A DNA stretch of 64,000 bases from Plazaster borealis (GCA_021014325.1 JAJGQC010000733.1:96001-160000), one strand, 5' to 3'. Positions 45,401 to 55,975 are shown, counted from the first letter of the stretch. Numbers and translations: made by a program. The notes: generated from the sequence alone by a model not told the origin.

Positions 45401-48400
45401 CTACCGGGCAATCTCGGTAGTCTAGTTGGTAAGACACTGCTCTAGAATTGCAAGGGTCGATGGTTCGAATCCCACCCGAGTATTTAGCCTGTGATATTTT
45501 TTCACAGGACTCGGGAAAGTACTGAATATACAGTGCTAACACACATCGGTGTATGGGTAAAAACCAAAATTTATATACTTTATCCCCGATGCAAATTTAA
45601 CATCTATTATAATCGTTGCGGTACCCGCTGCCAAAACATAGGATTCGAACTGCCTCTAGCTACCGGGCAATCTCGGTAGTCTAGTTGGTAAGACACTGCT
45701 CTAGAATTGCAAGGGTCGTGGGTTCGAATCCCACCCGAGTAATAAGCCTGTGATATTTGTTCACAGGACTCGGGAAAGTACTGAGTATACAGTGCTAACA
45801 CACATCGGTGTATGGGTAAAAACCAAAATTTATATACTTTATCCCCGATGCAAATTTAACATATATTATAATCGTTGCGGTACCCGCTGCCAAAACATAG
45901 GATTCGAACTGCCTCTAGCTACCGGGCAATCTCGGTAGTCTAGTTGGTAAGACACTGCTCTAGAATTGCAAGGGTCGTGGGTTCGAATCCCACCCGGGTA
46001 ATAAGCCTGTGATATTTTTTCACAGGACTCGGGAAAGTACTGAGTATACAGTGCTAACACACATCGGTGTATGGGTAAAAACCAAAATTTATATACTTTA
46101 TCCCCGATGCAAATTTAACATCTATTATAATCGTTGCGGTACCCGCTGCCAAAACATAGGATTCGAACTGCCTCTAGCTACCGGGCAATCTCGGTAGTCT
46201 AGTTGGTAAGACACTGCTCTAGAATTGCAAGGGTCGTGGGTTCGAATCCCACCCGAGTAATAAGCCTGTGATATTTTTCACAGGACTCGGGAAAGTACTG
46301 AGTATACAGTGCTAACACACATCGGTGTATGGGTAAAAACCAAAATTTATATACTTTATCCCCGATGCAAATTTAACATCTATTATAATCGTTGCGGTAC
46401 CTGCTGCCAAAACATAGGATTCGAACTGCCTCTAGCTACCGGGCAATCTCGGTAGTCTAGTTGGTAAGACACTGCTCTAGAATTGCAGGGTCGTGGGTTC
46501 GAATCCCACCCGAGTAATAAGCCTGTGATATTTTTTCACAGGACTCGGGAAAGTACTGAGTATACAGTGCTAACACACATCGGTGTATGGGTAAAAACCA
46601 AAAATTTATATGTCTTATGTAGTTACAACATTTGCTAAATAGTTTGGTCTTAAAAAAAATGTCATAATTCATTGTATATACCTGGGGCTTTTCTATATTA
46701 TTTTTTTAGCAAATTTTGGTGTTCAGACTGTACAAAACCTTACTCCAGGAGAAGGGGAGAATGCAACCTTACCGTGCTCTGTGATCGACAGCGGCACAAC
46801 TGATCAAAGAAGTTTCACCTATAAGTGGTCACTTAACAACACCATGCTGCAGTCGTGCAATACAAATGGCGACGTGGACCAGACGGGAAAGTACGTGCTT
46901 CATCATGGCAAGACAAGCTGTAATCTTACAATTCTAAATGTGAACTTAAACGACGAAGGAAGGTACCGATGTGATGTTCATGACTCCTACTACAACCAGT
47001 CCAACTACAATTATACGGCAATTTTCCCTGCGTGTAAGTTTGCAGAGTAACATATCTATTCCACGTCATCTAAAACAAGCTGTAATACCGTTTTGGTTGC
47101 TTGTCTCATAACACTAAGTAAACAAGATGCAAGAACAAAAATAGTTTGCATCTTTAAAGAAAAAAATATGTTTGAATTAAGGAGATACTTGTTTCTGTTA
47201 TTGTTTTATATATTGTTTGTGTCTTCTTCTTCTTTTTTTCTTCAAACTGAACCAGCAGCAACCACAGCAACGGAAATGTTCATTGCCTGTAAGTACAACT
47301 TTAATGTACGTATTTTTATTCGTCCACAGAGTTGGAATATTATATCAGATCTATTGTTTGTTCGTGATGTTATTTAGTTTAAAAGTGCTTAGTTTAAAGA
47401 AATATGCTTTACGTTGATTTTGATTCATTTAAAAGCATGAACGCTTTTTGAAATTGTCAAAGACCAGTGTTCTCACTTGGTGTATCCCAACATATGCATA
47501 AAATAACAAGCCTGTGAAAATTTGGGCTCAATTGGTCATCGAAGTTGCAAGAAAATGATGAAAGAAAAAACACCCTTGTTGTACAATTGTGTGCTTTCAG
47601 ATAGGAATAAAAAGTTTTTATTATTTTAGTGAGAAATTACCTCTTTCTCAAAAAATACGTTACTTCAGAGGGAGTCGTTTCCTACAATGTTTCATACTAT
47701 CAACAGCTCTCCGTTGCTTGTTACCAAGTAAGTTGTTATGCTAATTTGTTTTGAGTCATTACCAAACGTGTACGATACCTTTAAGGCCAGGGTACACTTT
47801 TGGTAATTGTCAAAGACCAGTATCCTCACTTGGTGTATCCCAACATATGCACAAAATAAACCTGTGTAAATTTGGGCTCAAATGGTCATCAAAGTGAAAT
47901 AACCGGGGGAAAAAAACCACTCTTGTTGCATAGACGTGTGTGCTTTCAGATGCCCGAGAAAGGCTTCATGCCTGAAACTTTCTCAGATTCAAATCGTCGT
48001 GAAAAATTTACCTCTTTCTCAAAAACTACACAACAAGGTTGGCGTTTTTTTTACAATGTTTTATTTATTATCAACATCTCTTTAGTGCCCTTTACCAAAT
48101 TTTACATTTAAAGCTGAACCATTATCAACGGCAGTAACAAACTACATGAGAGATGTGGGATCGACGGATTTGAAAACCTTACCATTGAAAACAACACAAA
48201 GTGAGTTAAATTGTTTCCTTTATCTCTAATGGGGTTTGAAATACATTTAGAGTGGCACAATCGAGTAAAAGGCTTCTCTACTTCTTTAAAAGGACAGTCT
48301 ATAATATATGGCATGATTGACTTTGATTCGAGCAACAACCTCCACCTTGCTTACAAATTTACTGGGTCAATCCTATCGTTAGGACAGTGTATCAAGAAAG

Positions 48401-51400
48401 CTGCAGTGACTCAGTCTGTTCAACGCAAAAACAAAAAGTATCTATTCTCAAGTACAATTGCATTTTATTTTCTCACTAAAGCATGTTCATCTCAAAGAAA
48501 CAGGTCACTATATTAAGACATGCATGCCAAATTTGATGACAATGACTTTACTGATGTGAATCGTGAATTAGTTGAAACTCTAAAAAATCACATCACTAAT
48601 GATGAGAAAATAATAGTAGGCCTAGATTTTGCGGCTGATGAATAATGGCTGAAAGGAATAACAACTAGTAAGTCTGCAAGGCCGGACAGACTCGGCGGAA
48701 AGGTTCTTAAAGCCTGTTTCAGAGAACTTTCTCCGGTTTTAACGGACATTTTTCAGTGGTCTTTGGACGCTAATTTTCATAATTCCTCAATTATTGAAAA
48801 CTGCAGATGTCATTCCCGTTGCTAAAAAATGTAAAATCACTGTGCTATAAAATGATTACAGACCAGTGGCTATTACGGCCAGTGTCATGAAGTGCTTGAA
48901 TGGATTGTTAAAGGTCACCTTTCATTGATTCCTTGCAGTTTGCCTACAGACAAAGCGAAGCGTTGGCGATTCCATCTAACAATGTTGCATAGCATTTATA
49001 GCCATCTCGATCATTCTAAAGCATATGCGAGGACTTTATTGTTGTGGATTTTTCATCAGCGTTTTACTTGATCCAGCGTCATTTTCTGTTAGGCAAGCTG
49101 AAAGGGATAAATGTAAACCAACTCTTGATTTTATGGATTAATGACCTATTGACAATTAGATCTCCGAGAGTTAGACCCATGCAGTCAGTGTATGACAGAG
49201 TTTATACCAATACAGGAGCCCCTCAGGGATGTGTTTTATCACCAGTACTCTTCTTACTTTAAACAAGTGATCTCAGATGCAGGAATACCACGTGCTCTAT
49301 GGTTAAATATGCAGATGGCACTTTGTTAACATGTTTCATTATTCATGAGGATGAGACTGGGTATAGAGATGAAAATAGTTAGCAAGTTTGTTCAGTGGTG
49401 CAAAGACACATTGTTCTGGTTTGGAATGCACAAACAATTTAGGAAATTTCCTTTGATTTTGGAAAAACCGCAAGGAGATCAATCCTGTGAACAAAGATGG
49501 TATTGATATCGAAATTGTCACTGTACAAAAGAACCATGGGACTTATATTGATAGCCATTTAAACTGGAATTTTAACTCAACAATTATGTTATAAGGAAAA
49601 TCAGCGGATTTTTTTGGGGGGGAACTTAACTTATTTAATACGGACCGTGATATATTCAGGATATTCTGCCAAAGTGTCATACAATCCATTAGTTCGTTTT
49701 CTTGCTTTGCATGGGTATATTGTCTGTTTCTTGTTAATCGAAAAACCCCAAAACAAACCCACAATTACTAAAACGGCAAGTAAGATCTTTGGGACTACTG
49801 TTAAAGACTTGAGTTCAATCTACGAGGTAACTCTAATGACTAAACTAAAAACAATACAACTTCATAATACCCCTTCACTTCATACAATTTTTATTATAAA
49901 AGTCAGGCAGATTACGACAACCCAAATCCAACACTTAGTGTCATTGCCTCTCTTTCATACAAAAAGGCAATTTCTTGTTTTACCAACAGTTTTATTAGAT
50001 GAATTGTTTTTGTTGTTGTTTTATAATCTTCATAATCTCCGTGGCCTTTCCCACACCAATGTATTGTGTTCCCACCTTTCCTTGTTTTTTCCCCAAATTC
50101 ATGTCCCTTTAGCTTATCACTTGTTCCCATGTAGTGTTTCCCTCCTCCCTAACCTCTCACTCTATCCCATCCCCTTCCCTTCTCCTCCCTTTTCACGTCA
50201 ATAAGTCATGCATTACATTTTCCTTTGGAATATTTCATTGTATGTTTTTAAATTGTGTGTGGATTTTTTTATTTCAATTTGTGTACCTGCATTTGATGCA
50301 GCATTGGATCCCATTGCCCGGAAAGACGTGGTTGTGATAATAACCGTGTTGTCATCCGGACTATTCCTGGTTACACTCAGCCTGCTGGTTGTCGCATCGA
50401 GGCTACGTAAAGCACGTAAGGCTGGCTGTCAAATTTTGAGATTTTCGGGATCTCAGAAATACGACAATGTTATTAGCATCGTCGTTCCGGAATTAATGTA
50501 TTAGGGGCTTTTGGTATTATCAAAGACTAATGACAAGGCCCCGACATAAGTTACTTCCTTAATGTCGCTATCCAACGTGGTCGTCATCTGTAACCCAATG
50601 CCCTATCAGACTAAAATATTTGGACTAGGTCTATAGCGACAACAACATATTGTTACCAAGGTCAAAAAACAAAATTTGCTTTCGATGGTAGCAGCAGATT
50701 TCCCGTTTATTAGTATTCGTAACGTTTAATATTTAACCCCTGCGTGACAACATCAAAACAAAGTTCACACTTTAACAAAACGGACACTTGTAAAGTGTAC
50801 GTTTTGATACGAGCGTGTACTACATTTTGTGGAGAACACAGTCACTTTAAAATGGCCAAAACCATTAGATATAGACCCATCTGAGTAAATAAAACAAATT
50901 CAAGCAAAAGATTTTTTAGATGATCTCACATTTTTCATTTTGTAGAGTTTATGCAACTTTACTTGACACCATTAAAAAAACTTACACGCTTACACTACCG
51001 GACAGTTTTGAACAGTCGTGTTTTTGTTAGCGTGTAATACCATAAAGCGTCATGGTCTGACTTATCCTGCACCACCACCCTACTCAATTCATACAAAAAC
51101 AATAGCACATGCATACAGTCATAAGCAATCTGGAAACCATATTATGGTTCATATTATGGTTAGCCCCAATGCTAAGTAATTGCTGTACAATTTCTATTGG
51201 AATTCCGCGAGCTGATCATTGATGGATTTGTGTGTATAAACAAAACACCCGATGGTAACAAGACAATTGGCATGCTATTTGGCTAGGTGTAGTTGGGAAC
51301 TTGGAATTGTTTAGATTAAAAACTAAAAATAATTGTCGGAGTACTGACTAATCAATTAAAAACGGACACTCGATAAGTGACCGATGGCTTCATTGAACAG

Positions 51401-51706
51401 TCGAATAGTTTGAATAGTCGCTGTCTTCCTCTTCAAGTAAATGATATCGTGGCAACAAAATACCTTTCTAGTATTCCAACAAGTATGGTGAAAACATCAA
51501 GCATTGAATTCACCAAAAACAAGCTATGGTGAGAATGTACAATAAGGGCAAGTTTTGAATCTGCCAAATTAAGAGGACTTTTGATAGGATTGATAAATTG
51601 TTTTCGTTATTAATTTAAACATTGCAATTATCTCGACATTAAAACAATTGTTAGTTACAAGTCTCTGTTTTATTTCAGGTTCTTCGGCAGTCCCTATCAA
51701 CCAAAC
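42373..51706 (+). CDS. Ig-receptor copy 2, tail interrupted
   Basis: Exons supported by homology and splice sites are 42373-42433 (leader MEGGFPKKF...), 42663-43022 (Ig1), 46710-47033 (Ig2), possibly 47256-47288 (extra stalk), 48114-48200 (stalk), 50302-50415 (membrane helix VVVIITVLSSGLFLVTLSLL) and 51679-51706 (tail exon 1). The frame is open throughout. After the last donor (GTAAGTATAG) homology stops at 51727, and no tail exon 2 or ITIM exon was found on the plus strand to the window end. The product may therefore be a short-tailed receptor using an unrecognised exon, or the gene may be disabled by rearrangement. Introns carry a non-LTR relic, two MITEs and a palindromic tRNA-like array. 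Confidence 0.7.
42663..43022 (+). CDS. Copy 2 Ig1 domain exon
   Basis: 360 nt, phase 1-1. Compared with copy 1, the framework (NEDNGNLTILNIGLSDEAVV) is identical. Differences cluster between the first Cys pair and after Trp (PLCDEPNGLKLKW; VNSSENNEKIAQC) and include a five-residue net insertion. It has four cysteines and lacks the Tyr before the F-strand Cys. Confidence 0.8.
43747..43818 (-). tRNA. tRNA-like sequence (AGA-like loop), array 2 unit 1
   Basis: 72 nt cloverleaf. The acceptor pairs CTCGG/CCGAG with two unpaired end bases, the D-stem is GTCT/AGAC, the anticodon arm has only three sound pairs with loop CTAGAAT (AGA), and the T-arm GTGGG/CCCAC is perfect. The A box TAGTCTAGTTGG and B box GGTTCGAATCC match consensus. 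An AGA anticodon would be Ser, but there is no long variable arm, so a tRNA-derived repeat is favoured. Downstream, a T-run sits in the loop of the CCTGTGA/TCACAGG hairpin. Confidence 0.55.
44005..44076 (-). tRNA. tRNA-like sequence, array 2 unit 2
   Basis: Same fold, boxes and loop as the unit at 43747. Confidence 0.55.
44264..44335 (-). tRNA. tRNA-like sequence, array 2 unit 3
   Basis: Identical to unit 1 in the boxes and loop. Confidence 0.55.
44523..44594 (-). tRNA. tRNA-like sequence, array 2 unit 4
   Basis: Same as unit 1 except G for A in the stem segment before the anticodon arm (GGCACTGC). Confidence 0.55.
44779..44850 (-). tRNA. tRNA-like sequence, array 2 unit 5
   Basis: Same as unit 1. 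Confidence 0.55.
45033..45102 (-). tRNA. tRNA-like sequence, array 2 unit 6 (degenerate)
   Basis: Two single-base deletions reduce it to 70 nt and damage the T-arm. Confidence 0.45.
45411..45482 (+). tRNA. tRNA-like sequence, array 2 unit 7 (inverted half)
   Basis: Same family in plus orientation. The T-stem reads GATGG, weakening one pair. Confidence 0.5.
45670..45741 (+). tRNA. tRNA-like sequence, array 2 unit 8
   Basis: Matches the consensus unit, with intact A and B boxes. Confidence 0.55.
45929..46000 (+). tRNA. tRNA-like sequence, array 2 unit 9
   Basis: Consensus except CCGGGTA for CCGAGTA at the 3' acceptor strand. Confidence 0.53.
46188..46259 (+). tRNA. tRNA-like sequence, array 2 unit 10
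   Basis: Matches the consensus unit. Confidence 0.55.
46446..46516 (+). tRNA. tRNA-like sequence, array 2 unit 11
   Basis: One base shorter in the anticodon/variable region (GCAGGG for GCAAGGG). Confidence 0.5.
46710..47033 (+). CDS. Copy 2 Ig2 domain exon
   Basis: 324 nt, phase 1-1, acceptor TATTTTTTTAG, donor GTAAGT. It carries the same four cysteines as copy 1 Ig2 and the canonical DEGRYRC. Only about ten residues differ from copy 1, so Ig2 is much more conserved than Ig1. Confidence 0.82.
47256..47288 (+). CDS. Possible extra stalk exon of copy 2
   Basis: A pyrimidine tract, then ACCAG as acceptor and GTAAGT as donor, bound 33 nt that keep phase 1-1 and encode a Thr/Ala-rich piece (ATTATEMFIA). 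No counterpart is seen in copy 1. It is small, so uncertain. Confidence 0.35.
47449..48100. mobile_element. Two adjacent TTAA-family MITE copies
   Basis: 47449-47780 aligns with the 3635-4000 element (reverse direction) and ends ACGATACCTTTAA. 47785 to about 48100 is a second, diverged copy starting GGCCAGGGTACACTTTTGG. The second ends about 13 bp before the stalk-exon acceptor at 48113. Confidence 0.65.
48114..48200 (+). CDS. Copy 2 stalk exon
   Basis: 87 nt, phase 1-1, donor GTGAGT. It is nearly identical to 24102-24188. Confidence 0.75.
48640..49560 (+). pseudogene. Non-LTR reverse transcriptase relic
   Basis: The frames in order give SARPDRLGGKVLKACFRELSP (RT finger-like), then KTADVIPVAKK and DYRPVAITASVMKCL after frame breaks, DFSSAF, NTGAPQGCVLSPVLF and YADGTLL. 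The last is the catalytic YADD with D to G. These are hallmarks of LINE reverse transcriptases. Stops, shifts and the changed active site show it is dead. It lies in the intron before the copy 2 membrane exon. Confidence 0.8.
49561..50301 (+). other. Copy 2 intron, pyrimidine-rich end
   Basis: No coding signal. 50040-50200 is CT-rich. The 196-codon open frame here has no recognisable domain and skewed composition. Confidence 0.5.
50302..50415 (+). CDS. Copy 2 transmembrane exon
   Basis: 114 nt, phase 1-1, acceptor TTTGATGCAG, donor GTAAG. It encodes IARKDVVVIITVLSSGLFLV... and a basic stop-transfer RLRKA. The SSGL core is shared with copy 1. Confidence 0.8.
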
Positions 51707-51727
51707 GTAAGTATAGCTCTATAGCGA
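50690..51727. repeat. Inverted-duplication arm (matches 62935-63990)
   Basis: The reverse complement of 62935-63990 aligns here, including the 28-nt exon and the words CACCCGATGGTAA, TAGTGTAAGCG and GGACACTTA. The match stops at about 51727. Confidence 0.8.
51679..51706 (+). CDS. Copy 2 tail exon 1 (28 nt)
   Basis: The same 28 nt as at 58-85. Its donor context GTAAGTATAGCTCTATAG equals that of the inverted copy C, then homology ends. Confidence 0.68.
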
Positions 51728-51889
51728 GGACACTTTGGTGCTTTTGGAGTCTTTCTGAGTAACACAATGGGCTTTTGGAACACTGATGGCGCTTTTGTAT
51801 TCCTTTTTGTGTACAGTGGTATTTCGGGGACCGAAACCTCTTGGTATTTCGGAACATCGACGGTATGTTCGTTGCTCTTGTGTACTTTT

Positions 51890-52300
51890 GTCGGCCAGTT
51901 TGTGCATTGGATGAAATCAGACGCATCTACAACTACAGGTTGTCAAGGGCTCGTCGGGTTGTGGAAAATGAATTTGGCATCCTGGCAGCTAAATGGAGGG
52001 CTACCAGAGATGAATACAACTCCATCCACAAAAACGTAGACAAAGTTATCAAGGCTACATGAATTCTTCACAACTTCATCATAAAAACCTCCCCCAGCTT
52101 ATCAAGCAAGAAGCAAGCAACACATCCACAAGAGCTAGAGCTAAGACAAACCAGAGCTACCGAGTTTCCTGTTAGAGACCTCGCATCTGTAGGAAACCAT
52201 GCATCCCAAGAGGCACAAGCTGTCAGAGAAACCTTCGGGAAGTATGTGATGTTTCCAGCCGGGGGGTGTCACATGGCAGAGAAGTGCCTGCTTTTGAAAA
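51890..52300 (+). pseudogene. PIF/Harbinger transposase C-terminal relic
   Basis: The frame reads NYRLSRARRVVENEFGILAA then KWR..., and after an in-frame TGA at 52060 continues ILHNFIIKT and QAVRETFGKYVM. This is the C-terminal order of HARBI1-type DDE transposases, including the catalytic-E region (RVVENEFG). The 5' part is lost. Confidence 0.7.
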
Positions 52301-52547
52301 GCAAAATAATGCACATTTTGAGGGGAAGAATCCTATAAAATTAGCGTTATGACTCAGTCACACTCACAGCTAGGGTACATGTATTTTGTAATGTATGTTT
52401 ACATGACTGCCATGCAAGTTTACCTTGTTCACGGTCGTTGGGTCACGGTCGTTGGGAAACTAAAATAATGGCCTCATAATTCCCGGAGACCGCTGAGTTA
52501 GCAAAACAAAATAAAAATATATACCTTGAATTTGATTGAATGCCCTC

Positions 52548-53365
52548 TGTTACGATCCAAAAATCTCCAAACTATCCGTGAATATAAATCACTCAAAAAG
52601 CCTGAATTTTCTCAGATGCAACAAAGAAATCAAACAAGGTGACACGGATGTAAAGAACACAGAATCAAAGTGATTTAATAATGAAACTATCGGCCACTTC
52701 AAATACCTATTGGGTTTAACAAACGTACAATGATTGAGTAAAACAAGTGTACATTAAAATAGATCGTATACAAAATAAGTAATCTCACAGGCTAATACGT
52801 CAACCGGGATGAAATACAGGCGAGGATCACGGCAACAGAAGATACAGCGAGGATCACATACACTGGCTCTAAAACGATCAACTCCAGGGGCGGTAAAACA
52901 GTTCTTTGCCGATGTGACTATGAGCTATCACGGGCGAACTCACTCCGAAAAATGTCCAGAAGAAGACGAATCAACAACGGGTACACAATCTGACACCCGC
53001 CACAAAATATGGGAAGAAGACCCCAAAATACCGAACTGTAGATTAAGTTCGAAACTGTCCTTTCCGGATTTAAATTAAGCTCTTTAACTGCACTCGGTCA
53101 AAAGCGAACTCTACCAAAAGCTCCTCCAACGAGTTGAATCACAATCACAGAAGTCGTAGCTTCCACCAGTCTTGAGTATTTGTGTCCCCTCGAAGATTGA
53201 TCCCCAGCCTGTATATAAAGGATTTGTGTCGTTTTCTAGAAAGTACTACTCTAGATCATTCCATTAGCACCGCCCACTAGGGTTAACGACCTTACACACA
53301 AAGAATGATTGACAGCGTGCGTTGAACACACGTAACTAATGTACATGTATTAGGATCTCATAACA
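52548..53365. mobile_element. Solo LTR (about 818 bp)
   Basis: It begins TGTTACGATCC and ends GGATCTCATAACA, giving TG...CA termini with short inverted ends. CCTC lies directly on both sides (52544-52547 and 53366-53369), a 4-bp target duplication. It contains GTATATAAAGG (53211-53221), a TATA-box candidate, in plus orientation. No internal retroelement sequence or second LTR is present. The 89-codon frame inside is not supported. Confidence 0.75.
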
Positions 53366-53376
53366 CCTCAAATAAA

Positions 53377-53570
53377 CTGAGTGAAAATAGGGAGATTATA
53401 TTTTTAAAACTTTATTGGGGATATGTACTTACCACTGTAAAATGAGCTAGTACTATTGTATTACAGTAATAATATTCGTCAATAAAACTGAGTGAAAATA
53501 GGAAGATTAGATTTTGTAATCTTTGCTGGGGATATATTAATGTACTTACCACTGTAAAATGTGCTAATAA
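53377..53570. repeat. Direct repeat, two ~103-bp units
   Basis: AAACTGAGTGAAAATAGG at 53377 and 53484, with TGTACTTACCACTGTAAAAT in both. Confidence 0.8.
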
Positions 53571-54250
53571 TACTCAGAAATACAAGACGGCTTATTCGTG
53601 GCACTTCTAAGTAGAACAACCAATATCTAGCAAAAGTAACGAGCGAGAACACATAGACGTAGGCCTGCACACAGCATCGTCTCTGTTCTGATGTGAGCAG
53701 CCATTTTAAATTTGTTTGTTCGTATTTATCCCTGCCAGTAATGACTGGATTTCGAGCCACCAAGCGGCCAGTTTTTTGGGATTTTTTTGTGCGTGGGTGT
53801 GTGTGTTTTTTTTCTGATGGACATGTAAAATCTGTATTTATTAACTCTCACTCAGTGTAGTGACAGATAATACTAATTATAATAATTTATTCATTTACAT
53901 AGCGCAAATTCCAATATAATTTGTTCAAATGCGCTGAACAATGACTCATATTTATCTTTTTATCGGTAGGCTATCATTTCAAATAAAGAACGAGACCTAC
54001 ATTTATAACCAACAGTGCCTTGTCGTTTATTACTATGGTGAGTGTCATTTTTTTGTCAATCAGGCAAGATGAGCACCTATAAGTGTTGTGGCGATCGATT
54101 TTCTTTTCTCTTTTTTCCCCATGTGTGTGTACATGTGTACCCATATTTTAACAAAATAAAGTTCACCATGGCCCACTCGAAATGCATGACGTTCAGTGTC
54201 GCCTGAGTTCACTAAAAATGCATTGTAAAATTCAAACAGAATATGCTTAC

Positions 54251-54350
54251 CACTGCATCCCAGCCTCACGCCAATCTCAGCCCAAATATCATTCTTCTTC
54301 CTCACATCTTTGAAGCTGCCATGGCTCTTATCGTACAGAACAACGTTCTT
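54251..54350 (-). pseudogene. MADF-like DNA-binding domain exon
   Basis: The minus strand reads NVVLYDKSHGSFKDV, KKNDIWAEIGVRLGC then SG, followed by GTAAGC as a donor. This resembles the MADF/Myb-SANT-like module of the accessory protein encoded by PIF/Harbinger elements, and of Adf-1-type proteins. It fits the Harbinger relic at 51890. It is isolated, so probably a transposon remnant. Confidence 0.5.
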
Positions 54351-55740
54351 TTCTTTTTATCCCCAAAATATTTCGAACATTGAGAAGCGTATGTTACGGT
54401 ACGCTTCACAGAGTGTGTATTCCTATGCAGATTATTCTTCCTGCGTGGACATAACCGCTCCAGATTTTAGGCAATATCGCAAAAACGCTACCACCTTTTG
54501 AAATGATATGTTCACATGTTAGTTTTATGGTATATCTACAACTAATTTATATGGGATTGAAACAAACAATAGGCTCCAATTACCAAACGTGTACGATGCC
54601 TTATGTAGATATAGTTCATTTTAAAAAGAATTCACTGATGACCATGATAATAGAAGGCCCACATCTGGAATCACTCCAGGCGCATGCACACTTTCAGAAA
54701 CTTCGTGGACAAATTTAATCAAACAAACGATGTGTTTTGTTATATCAAAGTAGAAAGTAACACTTCAACATTAATAATAACAGGACACTTTTTATAGGTT
54801 GCTGAATGTTTTTTATTCTACTCGAAAAATGTCCTACCCCACGGTAATAGGGTAATTTATCCTACTACTAGCAGCTGTAGGCCTACTGCTACTACTAGAT
54901 AGTATAATCATGGAGAAAGGACACTTTTCTCTATGGTATAATGTAGTACTCCTCCGCGGAGAGGCGGCCGAGCTGTACTTTCGCGTCTCCTCTTAAAAAC
55001 TGTAAAACCCCTTCAATTAAAAAAATGTCTGTGCCTATCACAGATGTGGTAGAGAACTTGCTAAGTCTCACCCTAGGTTTAGAGAATTCCGGACAACAAA
55101 CAACTATAGATTTAGTCTCCCATCTGAATCTGTTGATGGCTCAGTGTCCCACACTCATATTGTTCATGAAGTCCTTGCACCCGATGCAAAATCAACGCAA
55201 TACTTGAATGCACTTCATCGTAGTAAGCCACTTCCTCCGAACGATAATACAAAACTCCAAATACACCAAGATAATTCTAGACGTCTTTTAATTAATTCAC
55301 GAATATTGACATTTTTGGTGTGCAGATGCCTTTGAGCGTCCTGTATAAAGTATTTGACTTACACAGTTGTTGAAAAATTGTCAACATTCTGCGCAGCTTC
55401 ACCCATCGCATCGAAACCGACGCGACGTCAACTTCGATGTATACTACTTGTGTGTGTGTGTGTTTGTGTTTACGTTTGTGGGGAGGAGGCGTACGAGACC
55501 TTTGAACGAAAAATGCTTTTTTTGGGACAAGGTGCCAGACTAATAATATAGCAAAATTTTCGGCCAGGTCGAAAATAATTTAACAGGCCCCTACACAGTT
55601 GACGGCTGTTGACGTCCTTTATTATGAGACGTTTATTATGCTTTTATTTTTTATGGGTGTCATGTCTTCAATATATGAAACTATGTCCAATATACAGAGG
55701 ACGCTTTTCAATATACATGTAGTTGTGTGTGAGTTTTGAT
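54351..55740. other. No supported gene
   Basis: Short frames only. 54570-54600 keeps a fragment of the TTAA MITE terminus (ACCAAACGTGTACGATGCCT). 54840-54950 has locally inverted CTAC/GTAG-rich words. Confidence 0.45.
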
Positions 55741-55975
55741 CCTTTATATGTTTGTCAATGATCCTTTATATATTCGTCTTTGATCCTTTATATATTTTAG
55801 GTGGTCTTTTATTTATTTGTGCCGTCTTTTATATATGGGTTTGCTCTTATTTATATGGGTTTGCTCTTATGTGGGTTTGCTCTTAAATGTGGGTTTGCTC
55901 TTATATTTGGGTTTGCTCTTATATTTGGGTTTGCTCTTATATATATGGGTTTGCTCTTATATATTTGTAACTGCT
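55740..55975. repeat. Short tandem repeats (GATCCTTTATAT; GGGTTTGCTCTTATAT)
   Basis: Three GATCCTTTATAT units are followed by about seven GGGTTTGCTCTTAT units of 15-20 bp. The open frames here are repeat translations. Confidence 0.85.

Larger units (their letters stand above)
43620..46609. repeat. Head-to-head ~259-bp tandem arrays (palindrome)
   Basis: Six-plus units in one orientation (43620 to about 45252) are followed by five-plus in the opposite orientation (about 45259 to 46609). They meet at ACTCAGTACT-CGGGAA-AGTACTGAGT. The period is 259 bp, judged from GTTAAATTTGCATCGGGG. Units are nearly identical, with one-base differences and small deletions (for example 45030-45060). Confidence 0.93.
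43023..46709 (+). other. Copy 2 Ig1-Ig2 intron with palindromic array
   Basis: 43023-43607 and 46622-46709 are homologous to copies 0 and 1. The array between is flanked by the 12-bp direct repeat ATGTCTTATGTA (43608-43619 and 46610-46621). Confidence 0.75.

Noticed and set aside
43747..46516. Eleven functional tRNA-Ser(AGA) genes
   Set aside because: There is no long variable arm, the anticodon stem is weak and the acceptor end is unpaired; treated as tRNA-like repeats.
43620..46609. CRISPR-like regular repeat spacing
   Set aside because: The whole 259-bp unit repeats, with no unique spacers, in a eukaryotic intron; it is a tandem tRNA-like array.
49614..50204. 196-codon plus-strand gene
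   Set aside because: A pyrimidine-rich intron stretch with no domain, no repeat in the paralogue and no splice logic.
52809..53078. 89-codon frame
   Set aside because: Contained in the solo LTR and has no retroelement domain.
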